NCBI GenBank assembly: GCA_963790325.1
Contig: CAWBNY010000002.1
Location: forward strand, 1,178,001 to 1,242,000
DNA: 64,000 bases
Direction of reading: 5' to 3'
Source of the DNA: JAXDMK01 sp963790325
GTDB taxonomy: Bacteria; Actinomycetota; Acidimicrobiia; Acidimicrobiales; AC-14
The notes beneath the pieces were generated by a model that saw only the letters and a list, made by a program, of their open reading frames with translations, ran no database searches and was not told the DNA's origin. The stretch's first letter is position 1; every line of letters starts with the position of its first letter. Both the position numbers and the translations under genes were made by a program. Positions 35,124 to 45,277 of this stretch are shown piece by piece.

Positions 35124-35576
35124 TCAGCCGCCCCACCGGTAGCGGGTCCAGCCGTCCACCGGGCGGGCTCCGAGGGCGGCGTAGAACTCGATCGAGGGGG
35201 TGTTCCAGTCGAGGACGGCCCACTCCACCCGGCCGCCGCCCGCCCGCTCGAGGAGATGGTCGAGGAGGGCCCGGCCGAGCCCGAGTCGCCGGTGCTCGGG
35301 CCGGACGAAGAGGTCCTCCAGCCAGATCCCGGGCCGGGCCGAGAAGCTCGAGTAGGTGGGGTACCAGATGGCGAAGCCGGCGACGACCTTCCCGAATGCC
35401 GGGTCATCGACCTCGGCCAGGACGACCCCAGGCACCGCGTCCGGCCCGAACAGCGAGGCGTGCAGTTCGTCCTCCGCCCACACGATCTCGTGGGCCAGGC
35501 GCTCGTAGTCGGCCAGGGCCCGGATGAGCTCGGCGATGGCCGGCAGGTCGTCGGGGGTCGCATCGCGCAGGCGCAT
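35124..35576 (-). CDS. GNAT family N-acetyltransferase (SSAT-like)
   Basis: 150-residue acetyl-CoA transferase. N-terminal LRDATPDDLPAIAELIRALADYE and the acetyl-CoA loop RRLGLGRALLDHLL (about 95-108) are typical. FAIWYPTYSSFSARPGIWLEDLFVRPEHR and VLDWNTPSIEFYAALGA closely match diamine/spermidine acetyltransferase-like members. Acceptor not proven; a polyamine or thialysine is likely. It is divergent from glnS with 41 bases between starts. Confidence 0.88.
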   Translation of the reverse strand: MRLRDATPDDLPAIAELIRALADYERLAHEIVWAEDELHASLFGPDAVPGVVLAEVDDPAFGKVVAGFAIWYPTYSSFSARPGIWLEDLFVRPEHRRLGLGRALLDHLLERAGGGRVEWAVLDWNTPSIEFYAALGARPVDGWTRYRWGG

Positions 35577-35604
35577 GCCCGTCAGTCTTGCGAAACGTCG
35601 TCGG

Positions 35605-35610
35605 TACAGT
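35605..35610 (+). promoter_or_regulatory. -10-like TACAGT before glnS (leaderless)
   Basis: TACAGT ends 7 bases before the glnS GTG, with no Shine-Dalgarno between. No -35 hexamer at the usual spacing was recognised. Confidence 0.5.
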
Positions 35611-35617
35611 GGCCGGG

Positions 35618-37932
35618 GTGACCAGCGACCGGTCGGACTTCATCCGGGAGATCGTCGAGGACGACCTCCGCACCGCCCGGCACGACGGCCGGGTGGTCAC
35701 CCGTTTCCCACCCGAGCCCAACGGCTACCTCCACATCGGCCACGCCAAGTCGATCTGCCTCAACTTCGGCATCGCCGAGGAGCACGGCTCCCGCTGCAAC
35801 CTCCGCTTCGACGACACCAACCCGGAGAAGGAGGACGTCGAGTACGTCGAGTCGATCGAGCGCGACATCCGGTGGCTGGCCTTCTCGTTCGGAGACAGGG
35901 CCCTGTTCGCCTCCGACTACTTCGGCGAGATGTACGACCTGGCCGAGGATCTCGTCCGGGCTGGCGACGCCTACGTCGACCACCTCTCCGACGAGGAGAT
36001 CAAGGACCACCGGGGAAGCCTCACCGAGCCCGGCCGGCCGTCGCCGTACCGCGACCGGACGGTCGAGGAGAACCTGGTCCTCCTGCGCCAGATGCGCGCC
36101 GGCGACCTGCCCGACGGCGCCTGCGTCCTGCGGGCCCGCATCGACCTGGCTGCGGCCAACATGAAGATGCGCGACCCCCTCCTCTACCGGATCCGCCACG
36201 CCTACCACCACCGCACCGGCGACGCCTGGCCGATCTACCCCATGTACGACTACGCCCACCCCCTCTCCGACGCCATCGAGGGTGTCACCCACTCGCTGTG
36301 CACCCTCGAGTTCGAGAACAACCGCGAGCTGTACGACTGGGTCATCGACCACACCGGCGTGTCCGAGCGGCACCGGTTCAGCCGGCCCCGGCAGATCGAG
36401 TTCGCCCGCCTCAACCTCGACTACACGGTGTTGAGCAAGCGCCGGCTGCTCCGGCTGGTCGAGGAGCGCCGCGTCACGGGGTGGGACGACCCCCGGATGC
36501 CCACCATCGCCGGTATGCGCCGCCGGGGCTACCGGCCGGAGGCGATCCGGGCCTTCGCCGACCTCATCGGGGTGGCCAAGGTCAACTCCACGGTCGACAT
36601 GGGCAAGCTCGAGTTCTGCGTCCGCGACGACCTCAACCGGCTCGCGCCCCGCGTGCTCGGCGTCCTCCGCCCCCTCAGGGTGACGCTCACCTCGTGGCCG
36701 GAGGGCAAGGTGGAGGATCTGACGGCGCCCTTCTTCCCCGCCGACGTGGGCCGGCCGGGGGAGCGCGCCCTGCCCTTCGGGCGGGAGCTGCTCGTCGACC
36801 GCGACGACTTCTCCCTCGACCCGCCCCCCGGCTACCAGCGGCTGGCGCCGGGGCGCACGGTGCGGCTGCGCCACGGGTACTGCATCACCTGCGACGAGGT
36901 GGATACCGAAGCGGGCGAGGTGGTCGGGCTGCGCGCCCACCACGTGCCCGACACCGTGGGCCGCACCCCTCCTGACCTGGATGTCTCCGGCGTGATCCAC
37001 TGGGTCTCGGCCGTCCACGCGGTTCCGGCCGAGGTCCGCCTGTACGACCGCCTGTTCCGGGTGGCTCACCCCGAGGAGGGCGACGGCGACCTGGTCGACG
37101 CCCTCAACCCGCACTCCCTCGAGGTGGTGCGAGGGGCGATGGTCGAACCGAGCCTGGTCACGGCCGAGCCCGGCAGCCGGTGGCAGCTGGAGCGGCTCGG
37201 GTACTTCGTGGTCGACACCGAGGACTCCCGGACGGGGGCGCTCGTGCTCAACCGCATCGTCACCCTCCGGGACTCGTGGCGTGACCACCACACCGACGAG
37301 GCGCCACCGGCGGCCGACCACGAGAAGTCGGCCAAGGCCGCCACCCGGCCGCCGAAGCGGAGCCGGGTCGAGTACCGGGCCGAGGCGCGGGTGCGGGAGC
37401 CGGTGCTGGCCGGGCGCCTGGCCGCGTGGCCGGCCGAGTACGGGCTCTCGGCAACCGACGCCGACCTCCTCACCGGCGACCTCGACACCGGCGACCTGTT
37501 CGTCGCCGCCGTCGCCGCGGGCGCCGCGCCGGCGGCCGTCGCCCGGTGGATGGTCAACGAGCTCCCGCCCGCGCTGGGCGACCGCGACCTCGCCGACACG
37601 CCCCTCACCGGCGCGGCTCTGGCCGCCCTGGTCGGGGCGGTCGAGTCGGGCGCCATCACCGGCGCCGCCGGCAGGGAGGTCCTGAGCGAGCTGGTGGAGC
37701 GGGGCGGAGAGCCGGCGGAGATCATCGCCGCGCGAGGGCTGGCCCAGGTGAGCGACGAGGACGCGCTGGCCGCCATCGTCGACGGTGTCATGGCCGCCAA
37801 CCCGGACCAGGTCGCCGCCTACCGCGACGGCAAGACGGCCCTCTTCGGGTTCTTCGTGGGCCAGACCATCCGGGCGTCGAACGGCAACGCCAACCCCCAG
37901 GTCGTCCAGAAGCTTCTCGCCCAACGGCTCCG

Positions 37933-37936
<4 letters not shown>
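35618..37936 (+). CDS. glnS: Glutaminyl-tRNA synthetase with YqeY/GatB-like C-terminal domain
   Basis: Charges tRNA-Gln directly. 772 residues: class I catalytic core with HIGH-type PNGYLHIGHAKS (about 38-49), RFDDTNPEKE, and KMSKS-type VLSKRRL, then the anticodon-binding beta barrels. Residues about 590-772 form an extra helical domain (YRAEARVREP...LFGFFVGQTIRASNGNANPQVV) of the GatB/YqeY tail type, as in Deinococcus GlnRS. Many actinobacteria lack GlnRS and use GatCAB, so this gene is likely an acquisition. GTG at 35618 was used because the family starts just before DFIREIVEDDL. Its TGA overlaps the asnS GTG. Confidence 0.95.
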
Positions 37937-39345
<1,409 letters not shown>

Positions 39346-39377
39346 GCTGGGCTTCGCCGACGGGAAGGAGGCGCGGG

Positions 39378-40352
39378 TTGATCGACCTGGAGTTCACTGC
39401 GCAGTTCGTCGCCGACTTCGAGGGCTTCGTCGGGACCGTGTACCTCGACGCCGCCGGCGTCGAGACCATCGGCTACGGCGAGACCCGGCGCGACATCATC
39501 GAGAGGTACCGCCAGACCGGGATCTCCCAGCCCGACGCGCTCGAGCTGCTGAAGGTTCGGGTGCAGGAGTTCGCCGACGCAGTCGGGGCCTCGGTCACCA
39601 ACTCGGCCGCCCTCACGCCCAACCGCCACGCCGCCTTCACCAGCTTCGCCTACAACATCGGCGTCGGTGGGTTTCGGGACTCCACCGCCTGCAGGCGGTT
39701 CAACTCAGGCGACATAGACGGCGTGCCGGAGGCCATGGGCTGGTGGAACAAGGCGGGGGGGCAGGTGCTCGAGGGGCTGTCCCGCCGGCGGGCGGCGGAG
39801 TCCGCCCTGTTCGTGGGCCAGGCGGTCGGGGAGGCCGCCGGCGGGGCCGCCCGCAAGATCCTGCGCTTGGGTGACAGGGGCGACGACGTACGCCAGGCCC
39901 AGCGGTGCCTGGTGCGGTGGGGTTGGGGGCTGGACGCCGACGGCGACTTCGGCCCGGGCACCGACAGGGCGTTGCGGGCCTTCCAGAGCCTGGAGGCGTT
40001 GAAGCCCGACGGCGTCCTGGGCCCGAAGACGTGGCCGGTCCTCGAGTCCCCGCCCGCACCCCCGGCGCCCCCCGCCGGCACGACGCCCCCGGCGCCGCCC
40101 TGGCCCGGGCGCCTGCTCCAGCAGGGCGTCGACGGCGACGATGTGCGCCAGGCCCAGCGCCGCATGTTCGAGCGGGGGTGGAGCATCGCCCCCGACGGCC
40201 TGTTCGGCCCCCGGACCGACGGGGTCGTGCGCGCGTTCCAGAGCGAGAAGGTCCTCGGGGTCGACGGCATCATCGGCCCGGCCACGTGGCAGGCACTCTG
40301 GACGGCCCCCGTCACGGCCGGGGGGGCGACTCCCGACGTCGAGTCGTCGTAG
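39378..40352 (+). CDS. GH24 lysozyme with two peptidoglycan-binding domains
   Basis: 324 residues. Residues 1-150 are a T4-type lysozyme with Glu15, Asp24 and Thr30 in FEGFVGTVYLDAAGVETIGYGE, the same 9- and 6-residue spacing as the T4 catalytic triad. NRHAAFTSFAYNIGVGGF follows. Two PG_binding_1 repeats come after (LRLGDRGDDVRQAQRCL... and LQQGVDGDDVRQAQRRM...), separated by a Pro-rich linker. No signal peptide is seen, so release may need a holin or lysis, as with phage endolysins. TTG at 39378 is supported by AAGGAGG 6 bases upstream. No other phage gene is nearby. Confidence 0.9.
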   Translation: MIDLEFTAQFVADFEGFVGTVYLDAAGVETIGYGETRRDIIERYRQTGISQPDALELLKVRVQEFADAVGASVTNSAALTPNRHAAFTSFAYNIGVGGFRDSTACRRFNSGDIDGVPEAMGWWNKAGGQVLEGLSRRRAAESALFVGQAVGEAAGGAARKILRLGDRGDDVRQAQRCLVRWGWGLDADGDFGPGTDRALRAFQSLEALKPDGVLGPKTWPVLESPPAPPAPPAGTTPPAPPWPGRLLQQGVDGDDVRQAQRRMFERGWSIAPDGLFGPRTDGVVRAFQSEKVLGVDGIIGPATWQALWTAPVTAGGATPDVESS

Positions 40353-40396
40353 CCCGGGCGGTCAGACCTCCAGAACCGGGTCTGCTCCGCCCGACC

Positions 40397-41701
40397 TCAC
40401 CGGATGAACTTCTCGGAGTAGGTCAGTCGTACCTGATCGATGTCCTCGGCGAGGAGCTCGGCGCGACCGCAGCCGTCGGCTACGAGCCGGGCTTGTCGGT
40501 GGAGCTCGGCCGTCCGATGCCCGAAGCCGGTGCCTTCGAGGGACTCGATCAGCGATTCGAGCGTGGCGAGCAGGTACAGGCACACGGAGGGGTGGCCGGC
40601 GCCGGCACGGCGGGTCTCGTCGAAGGCGCCTTGGATGAGCTCTCGATGTGTGGGTTGGTGCGCGGCGACCACTCGCCGTTGACCCTCCTTCATCACCGCC
40701 GGCGGAGGGTCGTGGCGAAGCAGCTCGGAGAGGACGGCCGCCGTGTGGAAGATCGCGTCCTGGGCGGTGGTCGGATCGTTGATACCCGGCGAGAGCGCTT
40801 TGAGGCTGACGTCGACGAGTTGACGCAACCCGTAGGAGACGTCCTGTTGCATGGTCCGGGTTTCCCCGATCGTGAAGGCAGAGCGAAGCGCGGGTTCGAT
40901 GTCGCTGGCGTCGAACGCCGGTGAGAGGGAGAGCAGCCGGGTCTTCTCGATCGCGTAGCGGCCGGCGTAGGTCTCGACCCGGGCGGTGATGCCGTCAGGG
41001 AGGCAGGCGAGCAGGGCGTCGAAGTCGATCTCCTGGACCCAGCCGGAGTGGGCTGCCCTGATGGCGACCGCGGTCGGCTCCGCAGGCGGCAACTCGATCT
41101 CGTCGGCGGCGGTCTGGGGGTCGCTGACGGTCCATTCGGCGCGGATCTGATCGGTGGACTGGCGTCGGATCCGGTCGAGGATCTCGCTGACATCCATCGA
41201 GTGCGCGTTGTAATTGATGAACGCGACGATGCCGAGGATCGTGGCGATGCCGAGCAGGACGGCGAATGTCACGGAGATGTTCGGGATCACGGGATCGCCG
41301 CCGGAGTCGAGCGCGGAGCGCACGGAGCGGAGCACCACGACGCAGTAGGTGAAGGTTCCGACGACGAGGGCCATCACCCGCTTGTTGAACGGATCCCGGA
41401 ACAGCGTGTGCACGACGCGGGGCGAGTACTGGCTGGACGCCAGCTGGATGATCAGCAGCGACACCGAGAAGGCGATGCCGGCGAAGGAGATCGTCGCGCC
41501 CGCGATCACGCCGAGCAGGGCTCGGGCACTCTCGACCGTCGAGGTGAACCCGAACGGCAGGTCGGCAAGCGTCGTGTCGAGGGACCGATCGACGGCCAAA
41601 CCGACGAAACCGAGTGTGGCGGAGAGGATCACCGAGACCATCGGCACGAAGAACAAGCTCGAACGGGTTCGCTCTACGAGCGAGCTGATCCGCAGGCTCA
41701 C
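40397..41701 (-). CDS. DUF2254 family membrane protein
   Basis: 434 residues. The N-terminal half has about four spans (FFVPMVSVILSATLGFVG, LLGVIAGATISFAGIAFSVSLLIIQLAS, VMALVVGTFTYCVVVL, FAVLLGIATILGIVAFI). The SSQYSPRVVHTLFRDPFNK and GINDPTTAQDAIF motifs identify DUF2254. The C-terminal half is soluble. Function unknown. Base composition is slightly less G+C-rich than neighbours. GTG at 41701 used; 46 bases after the rsbP-like gene, possibly in its operon. Confidence 0.88.
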   Translation of the reverse strand: MSLRISSLVERTRSSLFFVPMVSVILSATLGFVGLAVDRSLDTTLADLPFGFTSTVESARALLGVIAGATISFAGIAFSVSLLIIQLASSQYSPRVVHTLFRDPFNKRVMALVVGTFTYCVVVLRSVRSALDSGGDPVIPNISVTFAVLLGIATILGIVAFINYNAHSMDVSEILDRIRRQSTDQIRAEWTVSDPQTAADEIELPPAEPTAVAIRAAHSGWVQEIDFDALLACLPDGITARVETYAGRYAIEKTRLLSLSPAFDASDIEPALRSAFTIGETRTMQQDVSYGLRQLVDVSLKALSPGINDPTTAQDAIFHTAAVLSELLRHDPPPAVMKEGQRRVVAAHQPTHRELIQGAFDETRRAGAGHPSVCLYLLATLESLIESLEGTGFGHRTAELHRQARLVADGCGRAELLAEDIDQVRLTYSEKFIR

Positions 41702-41747
41702 CGGTGCTCCACGCCTTCAGGCAGCCGGGTCCGGCCGGCCCGGTCGC

Positions 41748-42965
41748 TCACCGGCCCACCGGCTCCAGCGGCAGTCGCAGGGCGACCACGGCGACATCGT
41801 CGCGGGAATCGCCGCCCTGGAACGCGAGCACGTCGGCTGCGATCCCCTCGGCCAACGATCGTGCCGAGCCGCCATGGTCGGCGATGGTGCCGGCGAGGCG
41901 TTCCTCGCCGTAGAACTCCGCCCCGCAGCGGGCTTCGGTCACGCCATCGGTGTAGAGAACGAGCGCATCGCCGGGCTGGAGATGGATCTCGGTGTCGGAG
42001 AACTCCGGCTGTTCCAGCACTCCGAGCAGGGACCCCGGGCGACCGATCGTCGTCGGCTGACCGCCGTGCCTGAGCAACACCGGCAGCGGGTGCCCGCCCA
42101 CGCTCAAGGTGGCCGCCCAGGAGCCGGCGAGGTGGCGCATCCGGAGCATGGCGGCAGTGCAGAACCGGTCGGTGTCGTGGCCGAGAAGGACGTCGTTCAG
42201 GGCGTCGAGGGCCTGGGACGGGAGGCACAGCCGCATGGCGGCGCCGCGCAGGGAATAGCGGGCCAGCGCGGTCACGACGGCCGCGTCGGTCCCCTTCCCG
42301 CAGACGTCGCCGATCACCAGAGCCCACTCGCCTGCCCCGGTCTGGAAGATGTCGTAGAAGTCGCCGCCGACCGCGGTTCCATCGCCCGCAGGCCGGTAGG
42401 CGGCGGCGACGTCGAGCCCCGGCACACAGGGAGGGGCGGGCGGGATGAGGGTCTGCTGCAGGGTCTGGGCCAGCGCCCGGGCGTGGGCTTCTGACTCCTC
42501 CGCTCGCCGTTTGGCCCGCAGCAGCTCCTGCTCGTAGGCCCGACGCTCGGTGGCGTCGAAGATGGCCGTGCGCACCACCGCCGGGTTTCGGTTGGCATCG
42601 CACTCGAGGATCGAGTTGACCAAAACGGGGAGACGGCGGCCGTCCGCCCGGACGATCTCGACCGCGATGCCGTGGGCGCTGCCCTGCATCCGCAGCATCG
42701 GGGCGTAATGGGTCTCGTGGTAGATGCGCCCGCCCGGGCTAAGCAGGTCGGCGAACGTCCGACGACCGACGAGATCGTGGCGCTGGTATCCGGTGAGGGT
42801 GAGGAATGTCTGGTTGACCTTGACGATGGTGCCGTCGGGTGTGGTCGACAGGTACCCGCAGGGGGCGCGCTCGTAGAGCTGGTCGGCGTCGTCTTCGAGC
42901 AAGGCGTCGTAGAAGCCGTCGAGCGCCTCCTCGCTGCTCACCTCAGTGTCGGGCCGGGCAGTCAC
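41748..42965 (-). CDS. PAS-PP2C (SpoIIE/RsbU-type) serine phosphatase, RsbP-like
   Basis: 405 residues: N-terminal PAS domain (ERAPCGYLSTTPDGTIVKVNQTFLTLTGY, about 33-61) and PAC-like end, a coiled-coil (EQELLRAKRRAEESEAHARAL), then a PPM/SpoIIE phosphatase with GGDFYDIFQT, IGDVCGKGTDAA, ALVLYTDGVTEA and RDDVAVVAL, the metal-binding aspartates. Same layout as B. subtilis RsbP, which dephosphorylates an anti-anti-sigma factor. The GTG overlaps the stop of the RsbQ-like gene (GTGA), reproducing the rsbQ-rsbP operon. No anti-sigma or STAS partner is in the window. Confidence 0.9.
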   Translation of the reverse strand: MTARPDTEVSSEEALDGFYDALLEDDADQLYERAPCGYLSTTPDGTIVKVNQTFLTLTGYQRHDLVGRRTFADLLSPGGRIYHETHYAPMLRMQGSAHGIAVEIVRADGRRLPVLVNSILECDANRNPAVVRTAIFDATERRAYEQELLRAKRRAEESEAHARALAQTLQQTLIPPAPPCVPGLDVAAAYRPAGDGTAVGGDFYDIFQTGAGEWALVIGDVCGKGTDAAVVTALARYSLRGAAMRLCLPSQALDALNDVLLGHDTDRFCTAAMLRMRHLAGSWAATLSVGGHPLPVLLRHGGQPTTIGRPGSLLGVLEQPEFSDTEIHLQPGDALVLYTDGVTEARCGAEFYGEERLAGTIADHGGSARSLAEGIAADVLAFQGGDSRDDVAVVALRLPLEPVGR

Positions 42966-43759
42966 CCACGGACGAACGCGGCGATGGCCTCGGCCGTCTG
43001 ATCGGGCGCGCTCAGGTTGGGGCAGTGGCCGGTGGCTTGGAGGAGCACGAGGGTGCTGTCGGGCAGCGAGTCGCTCACATAGGTGCCCACCGCCACCGGG
43101 GCGATGGCGTCGTTGGCGCACTGCAGGACCAGGCATGGAGCGCGGACGTGGGCGAGGTCGGACCGGTTGTCGGACAGGAAGGTGACCCGGGCGAACTGCC
43201 GGGCGATCTCGGGATCGGCCCGGCAGAAGCTGGCCGTGAGCTCCTCGCCCAGCTCGGGGCGCTCGGGGTTGCCCATGATCGCCGGCGCCATGGCGCTCGA
43301 CCACCCCAGGTAGTTGCTGTCGAGCGACTCCAGCAGCTCGGCGATGTCCTGCTCGCTGAAGCCGCCGACGTACGAGTTGTCGTCGATGTAGCGAGGCGAC
43401 GGACCGACCAAAACGAGCTTGGCGAACCGATCGGGCTCCTTGACCGCCGCCAGGACGCCGATCATGGCGGACACGGAGTGGCCCACGAAGATCACGTCGC
43501 GCAGCTCGAGCTCGCGACATATGGTCAGGACATCGTCGGCGTAGGCGTCGAGGGAGGTGTAGCGCGCCGGATCGTAGGCCGCGATGTCGGAACCACCGGC
43601 GCCGATGTGGTCGAAGAGCACGACCCGAAAGTCGTCCTCGAACCGAGGCGCCACGTAACGCCACATGTTCTGATCGCAGCCGAAGCCGTGGGCGAAGACG
43701 ATCGGTTGCCCGCCCGGCGGCCCGGTTACCTTGACGTTGTACCGCTCGGCGACACCCAC
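42962..43759 (-). CDS. rsbQ: RsbQ-like alpha/beta hydrolase
   Basis: 265 residues closely following B. subtilis RsbQ, a hydrolase-fold protein needed for energy-stress activation of RsbP, and a relative of plant D14/KAI2. Triad Ser95 (VGHSVSA), Asp217 (CANDAIAP) and His245 (TGHCPNL) match RsbQ Ser96/Asp219/His247. HGFGCDQNMWR, GAGGSDIAAYD and FCRADPEIARQFA are near identical to RsbQ motifs. It presumably hydrolyses or binds a small hydrophobic ligand. GTG at 43759 with TAGCCT 6 bases upstream suggests a leaderless transcript. Coupled to the downstream PAS-phosphatase. Confidence 0.92.
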   Translation of the reverse strand: MGVAERYNVKVTGPPGGQPIVFAHGFGCDQNMWRYVAPRFEDDFRVVLFDHIGAGGSDIAAYDPARYTSLDAYADDVLTICRELELRDVIFVGHSVSAMIGVLAAVKEPDRFAKLVLVGPSPRYIDDNSYVGGFSEQDIAELLESLDSNYLGWSSAMAPAIMGNPERPELGEELTASFCRADPEIARQFARVTFLSDNRSDLAHVRAPCLVLQCANDAIAPVAVGTYVSDSLPDSTLVLLQATGHCPNLSAPDQTAEAIAAFVRG

Positions 43760-43765
43760 CAGGTC

Positions 43766-43771
43766 AGGCTA
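43766..43771 (-). promoter_or_regulatory. -10-like TAGCCT before rsbQ (leaderless)
   Basis: TAGCCT on the minus strand ends 6 bases before the GTG; no Shine-Dalgarno sequence is present. Confidence 0.45.
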
Positions 43772-43982
43772 CCGACAACCGGCTGCGCTCGACCAAGCGG
43801 CGCAACTGTCGGACACCCCGCCAGCCATCGGATCAGACCCGGTTCGGGTTCGACGCTCCTTCCGATCTGGATGGGGTCGGCGGGCGATCCATGCCGAGGC
43901 TGTCGGCGAGGCCCCCCGCCTCCGCGCCGGTTCGACGAACGCCGCCGGCGCGTGCCGACCACGGGGAGACTCGGACCCTTGG

Positions 43983-44165
43983 TCAGACCTCGGAGATCGG
44001 ACCGTTGTAGTCGCCCCGAATCAGCTTCTCCAGCGTCGACTTCGCCGACGCCTTCGCCTCGTAGCCCTGATTGCCGTCGGTTGCGACGACCTCGCCGTTG
44101 GCCGCCTTGACCCGGAAGGCCCATTTCTTGTCGCTGCGCTGGTAGACCTCGCCCTTTCCGGCCAT
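43983..44165 (-). CDS. DUF1508 (YegP-like) small protein
   Basis: 60 residues: GEVYQRSDKKWAFRVKAANGEVVATDGNQGYEAKASAKSTLE is split across one DUF1508 repeat (F-x-F-R/L-x-A-NGE-x-x). Function unknown; E. coli YegP has two such repeats, here there is one. The ATG at 44165 has GGGGTGG upstream. Longer upstream frames lack any family match. Confidence 0.85.
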   Translation of the reverse strand: MAGKGEVYQRSDKKWAFRVKAANGEVVATDGNQGYEAKASAKSTLEKLIRGDYNGPISEV

Positions 44166-44364
44166 CAAACCACCCCTTCGGTCCGCCGCTGTTGGCGGCC
44201 CCATGCTACCGGGACCATCGAGTGGCCGTGTCCGGAGAGAAGCGCTCCAAGCGTCGTGCCCGGTTGCCGACGGTTGTCGCTTCGGGACGCTCGGCCAGGC
44301 GAACCCTCGACGCGGCGGGCGCCCGACCCAGCTTCGGGCGCCCGCCTGCGCCGCTCGGGGCGAC

Positions 44365-44952
44365 TCACCATTGGTGGGCGACGTCGATGACCAGACGGCT
44401 GTTGCCGCCCGGTCCGTCGAGCTTGAAGACTCGGAACGGCAGTCGGGCTCGAAGGCCGACGACGAAGTCCGTCTCGCCCTCGTAGGTGGCTCCGTAGACA
44501 AGGTCACGGAACGTGCGGAACCCTCCCGCCGAGAACTGCTCCGGCGTCACGATGTGAGTCCCGAAGCGCCAGGGCACGGTGGGCTGATAGTTGCCGTCGT
44601 GGCCCGGGGCGAGAACCCTGACCTTGAGGATGGCGCCACCGGCGACAGGCACCCGTTCGCCCGTGTCCTGGTTGAAGTAGCCGTCGATGTAGTTGGAGAA
44701 ATGGCCGGGGGCCGGCTGCCCCGCGACGTCGATGACCAGTCGGTCGAAGCAGTCGTGCCGACCGACCCGCGCTCCCACGATCGGGCTGGCCGTCAGCGGG
44801 TGCGCCGACTTCGGCATGCTCCCCCAGGTGATGCCGCAGTACGAGGTTGCGGCCCCCCGGGCCGGACCGACGCCGGCCAGCACGGCGGCGCACGTCACCG
44901 CGATCAGGACGGCGGCGCGCGCTCGATGGCCCTTGCTGTTCATGATCCTCAT
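44365..44952 (-). CDS. Secreted AMIN-like domain protein
   Basis: 195 residues with a signal peptide (AAVLIAVTCAAVLAGVGPARG, cleavage near residue 33). The mature part holds CGITWGSMPKSA, GARVGRHDCFDRLVIDVAG and a C-terminal SRLVIDVAHQW, typical of the AMIN-like domain found in exported actinobacterial proteins. Two cysteines may pair. The ATG at 44952 has GGAGG 9 bases upstream. Function unknown; probably binds envelope polymers. Confidence 0.8.
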   Translation of the reverse strand: MRIMNSKGHRARAAVLIAVTCAAVLAGVGPARGAATSYCGITWGSMPKSAHPLTASPIVGARVGRHDCFDRLVIDVAGQPAPGHFSNYIDGYFNQDTGERVPVAGGAILKVRVLAPGHDGNYQPTVPWRFGTHIVTPEQFSAGGFRTFRDLVYGATYEGETDFVVGLRARLPFRVFKLDGPGGNSRLVIDVAHQW

Positions 44953-45076
44953 GTCGTCGTTCCTCCTTGCCGTGAACACTCGGACAGTCCAAGCTTGAAG
45001 GCGGTAGGTAACGGCTTCGTCTCGGCGCGGTAACAGCTTCGCCACCAGCGGGCCCGGACGCTTCCGACGCCAAGAA

Positions 45077-45096
45077 GTGGTGGAGATGAGCGGACT
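45077..45096 (+). repeat. Imperfect copy of tRNA-Ala 3' end, possible attachment site
   Basis: GTGGTGGAGATGAGCGGACT matches 18 of 20 bases of 47468-47487, which spans the 3' end of the tRNA-Ala gene (CCA, acceptor and part of the T arm). Both copies have the same orientation, as direct repeats flanking an integrated element would. Confidence 0.5.
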
Positions 45097-45223
45097 GGGC
45101 GGCCGTGGCCTCGCCTCGTCACCACCTGCCATGGGTTCTCCCTTGACGGAACCACGCCAAGGCCACCGTATTGGGCCCTTCAAATCTCCGGTCGCGCAAG
45201 ACTGGTCCGCAACCTTGGCCGAA

Positions 45224-45258
45224 CCCAAGAACTCTGCACACGCTACCTTGTTCTTGGG
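45224..45258 (-). terminator. Hairpin downstream of amine oxidase gene
   Basis: Perfect 9-base arms CCCAAGAAC and GTTCTTGGG with a 17-base spacer, 19 bases after the stop at 45278. No strong U-tract follows on the minus strand. Confidence 0.45.
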
Positions 45259-45277
45259 GCCTGCTTGGAGTAATAGG

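Larger units (their letters stand above)
44953..45277. other. Gap at left border of putative island
   Basis: No gene is supported. It holds the tRNA-like repeat at 45077 and the hairpin at 45224. A plus-strand frame from 45077 overlaps both and has no recognisable product. Confidence 0.5.
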
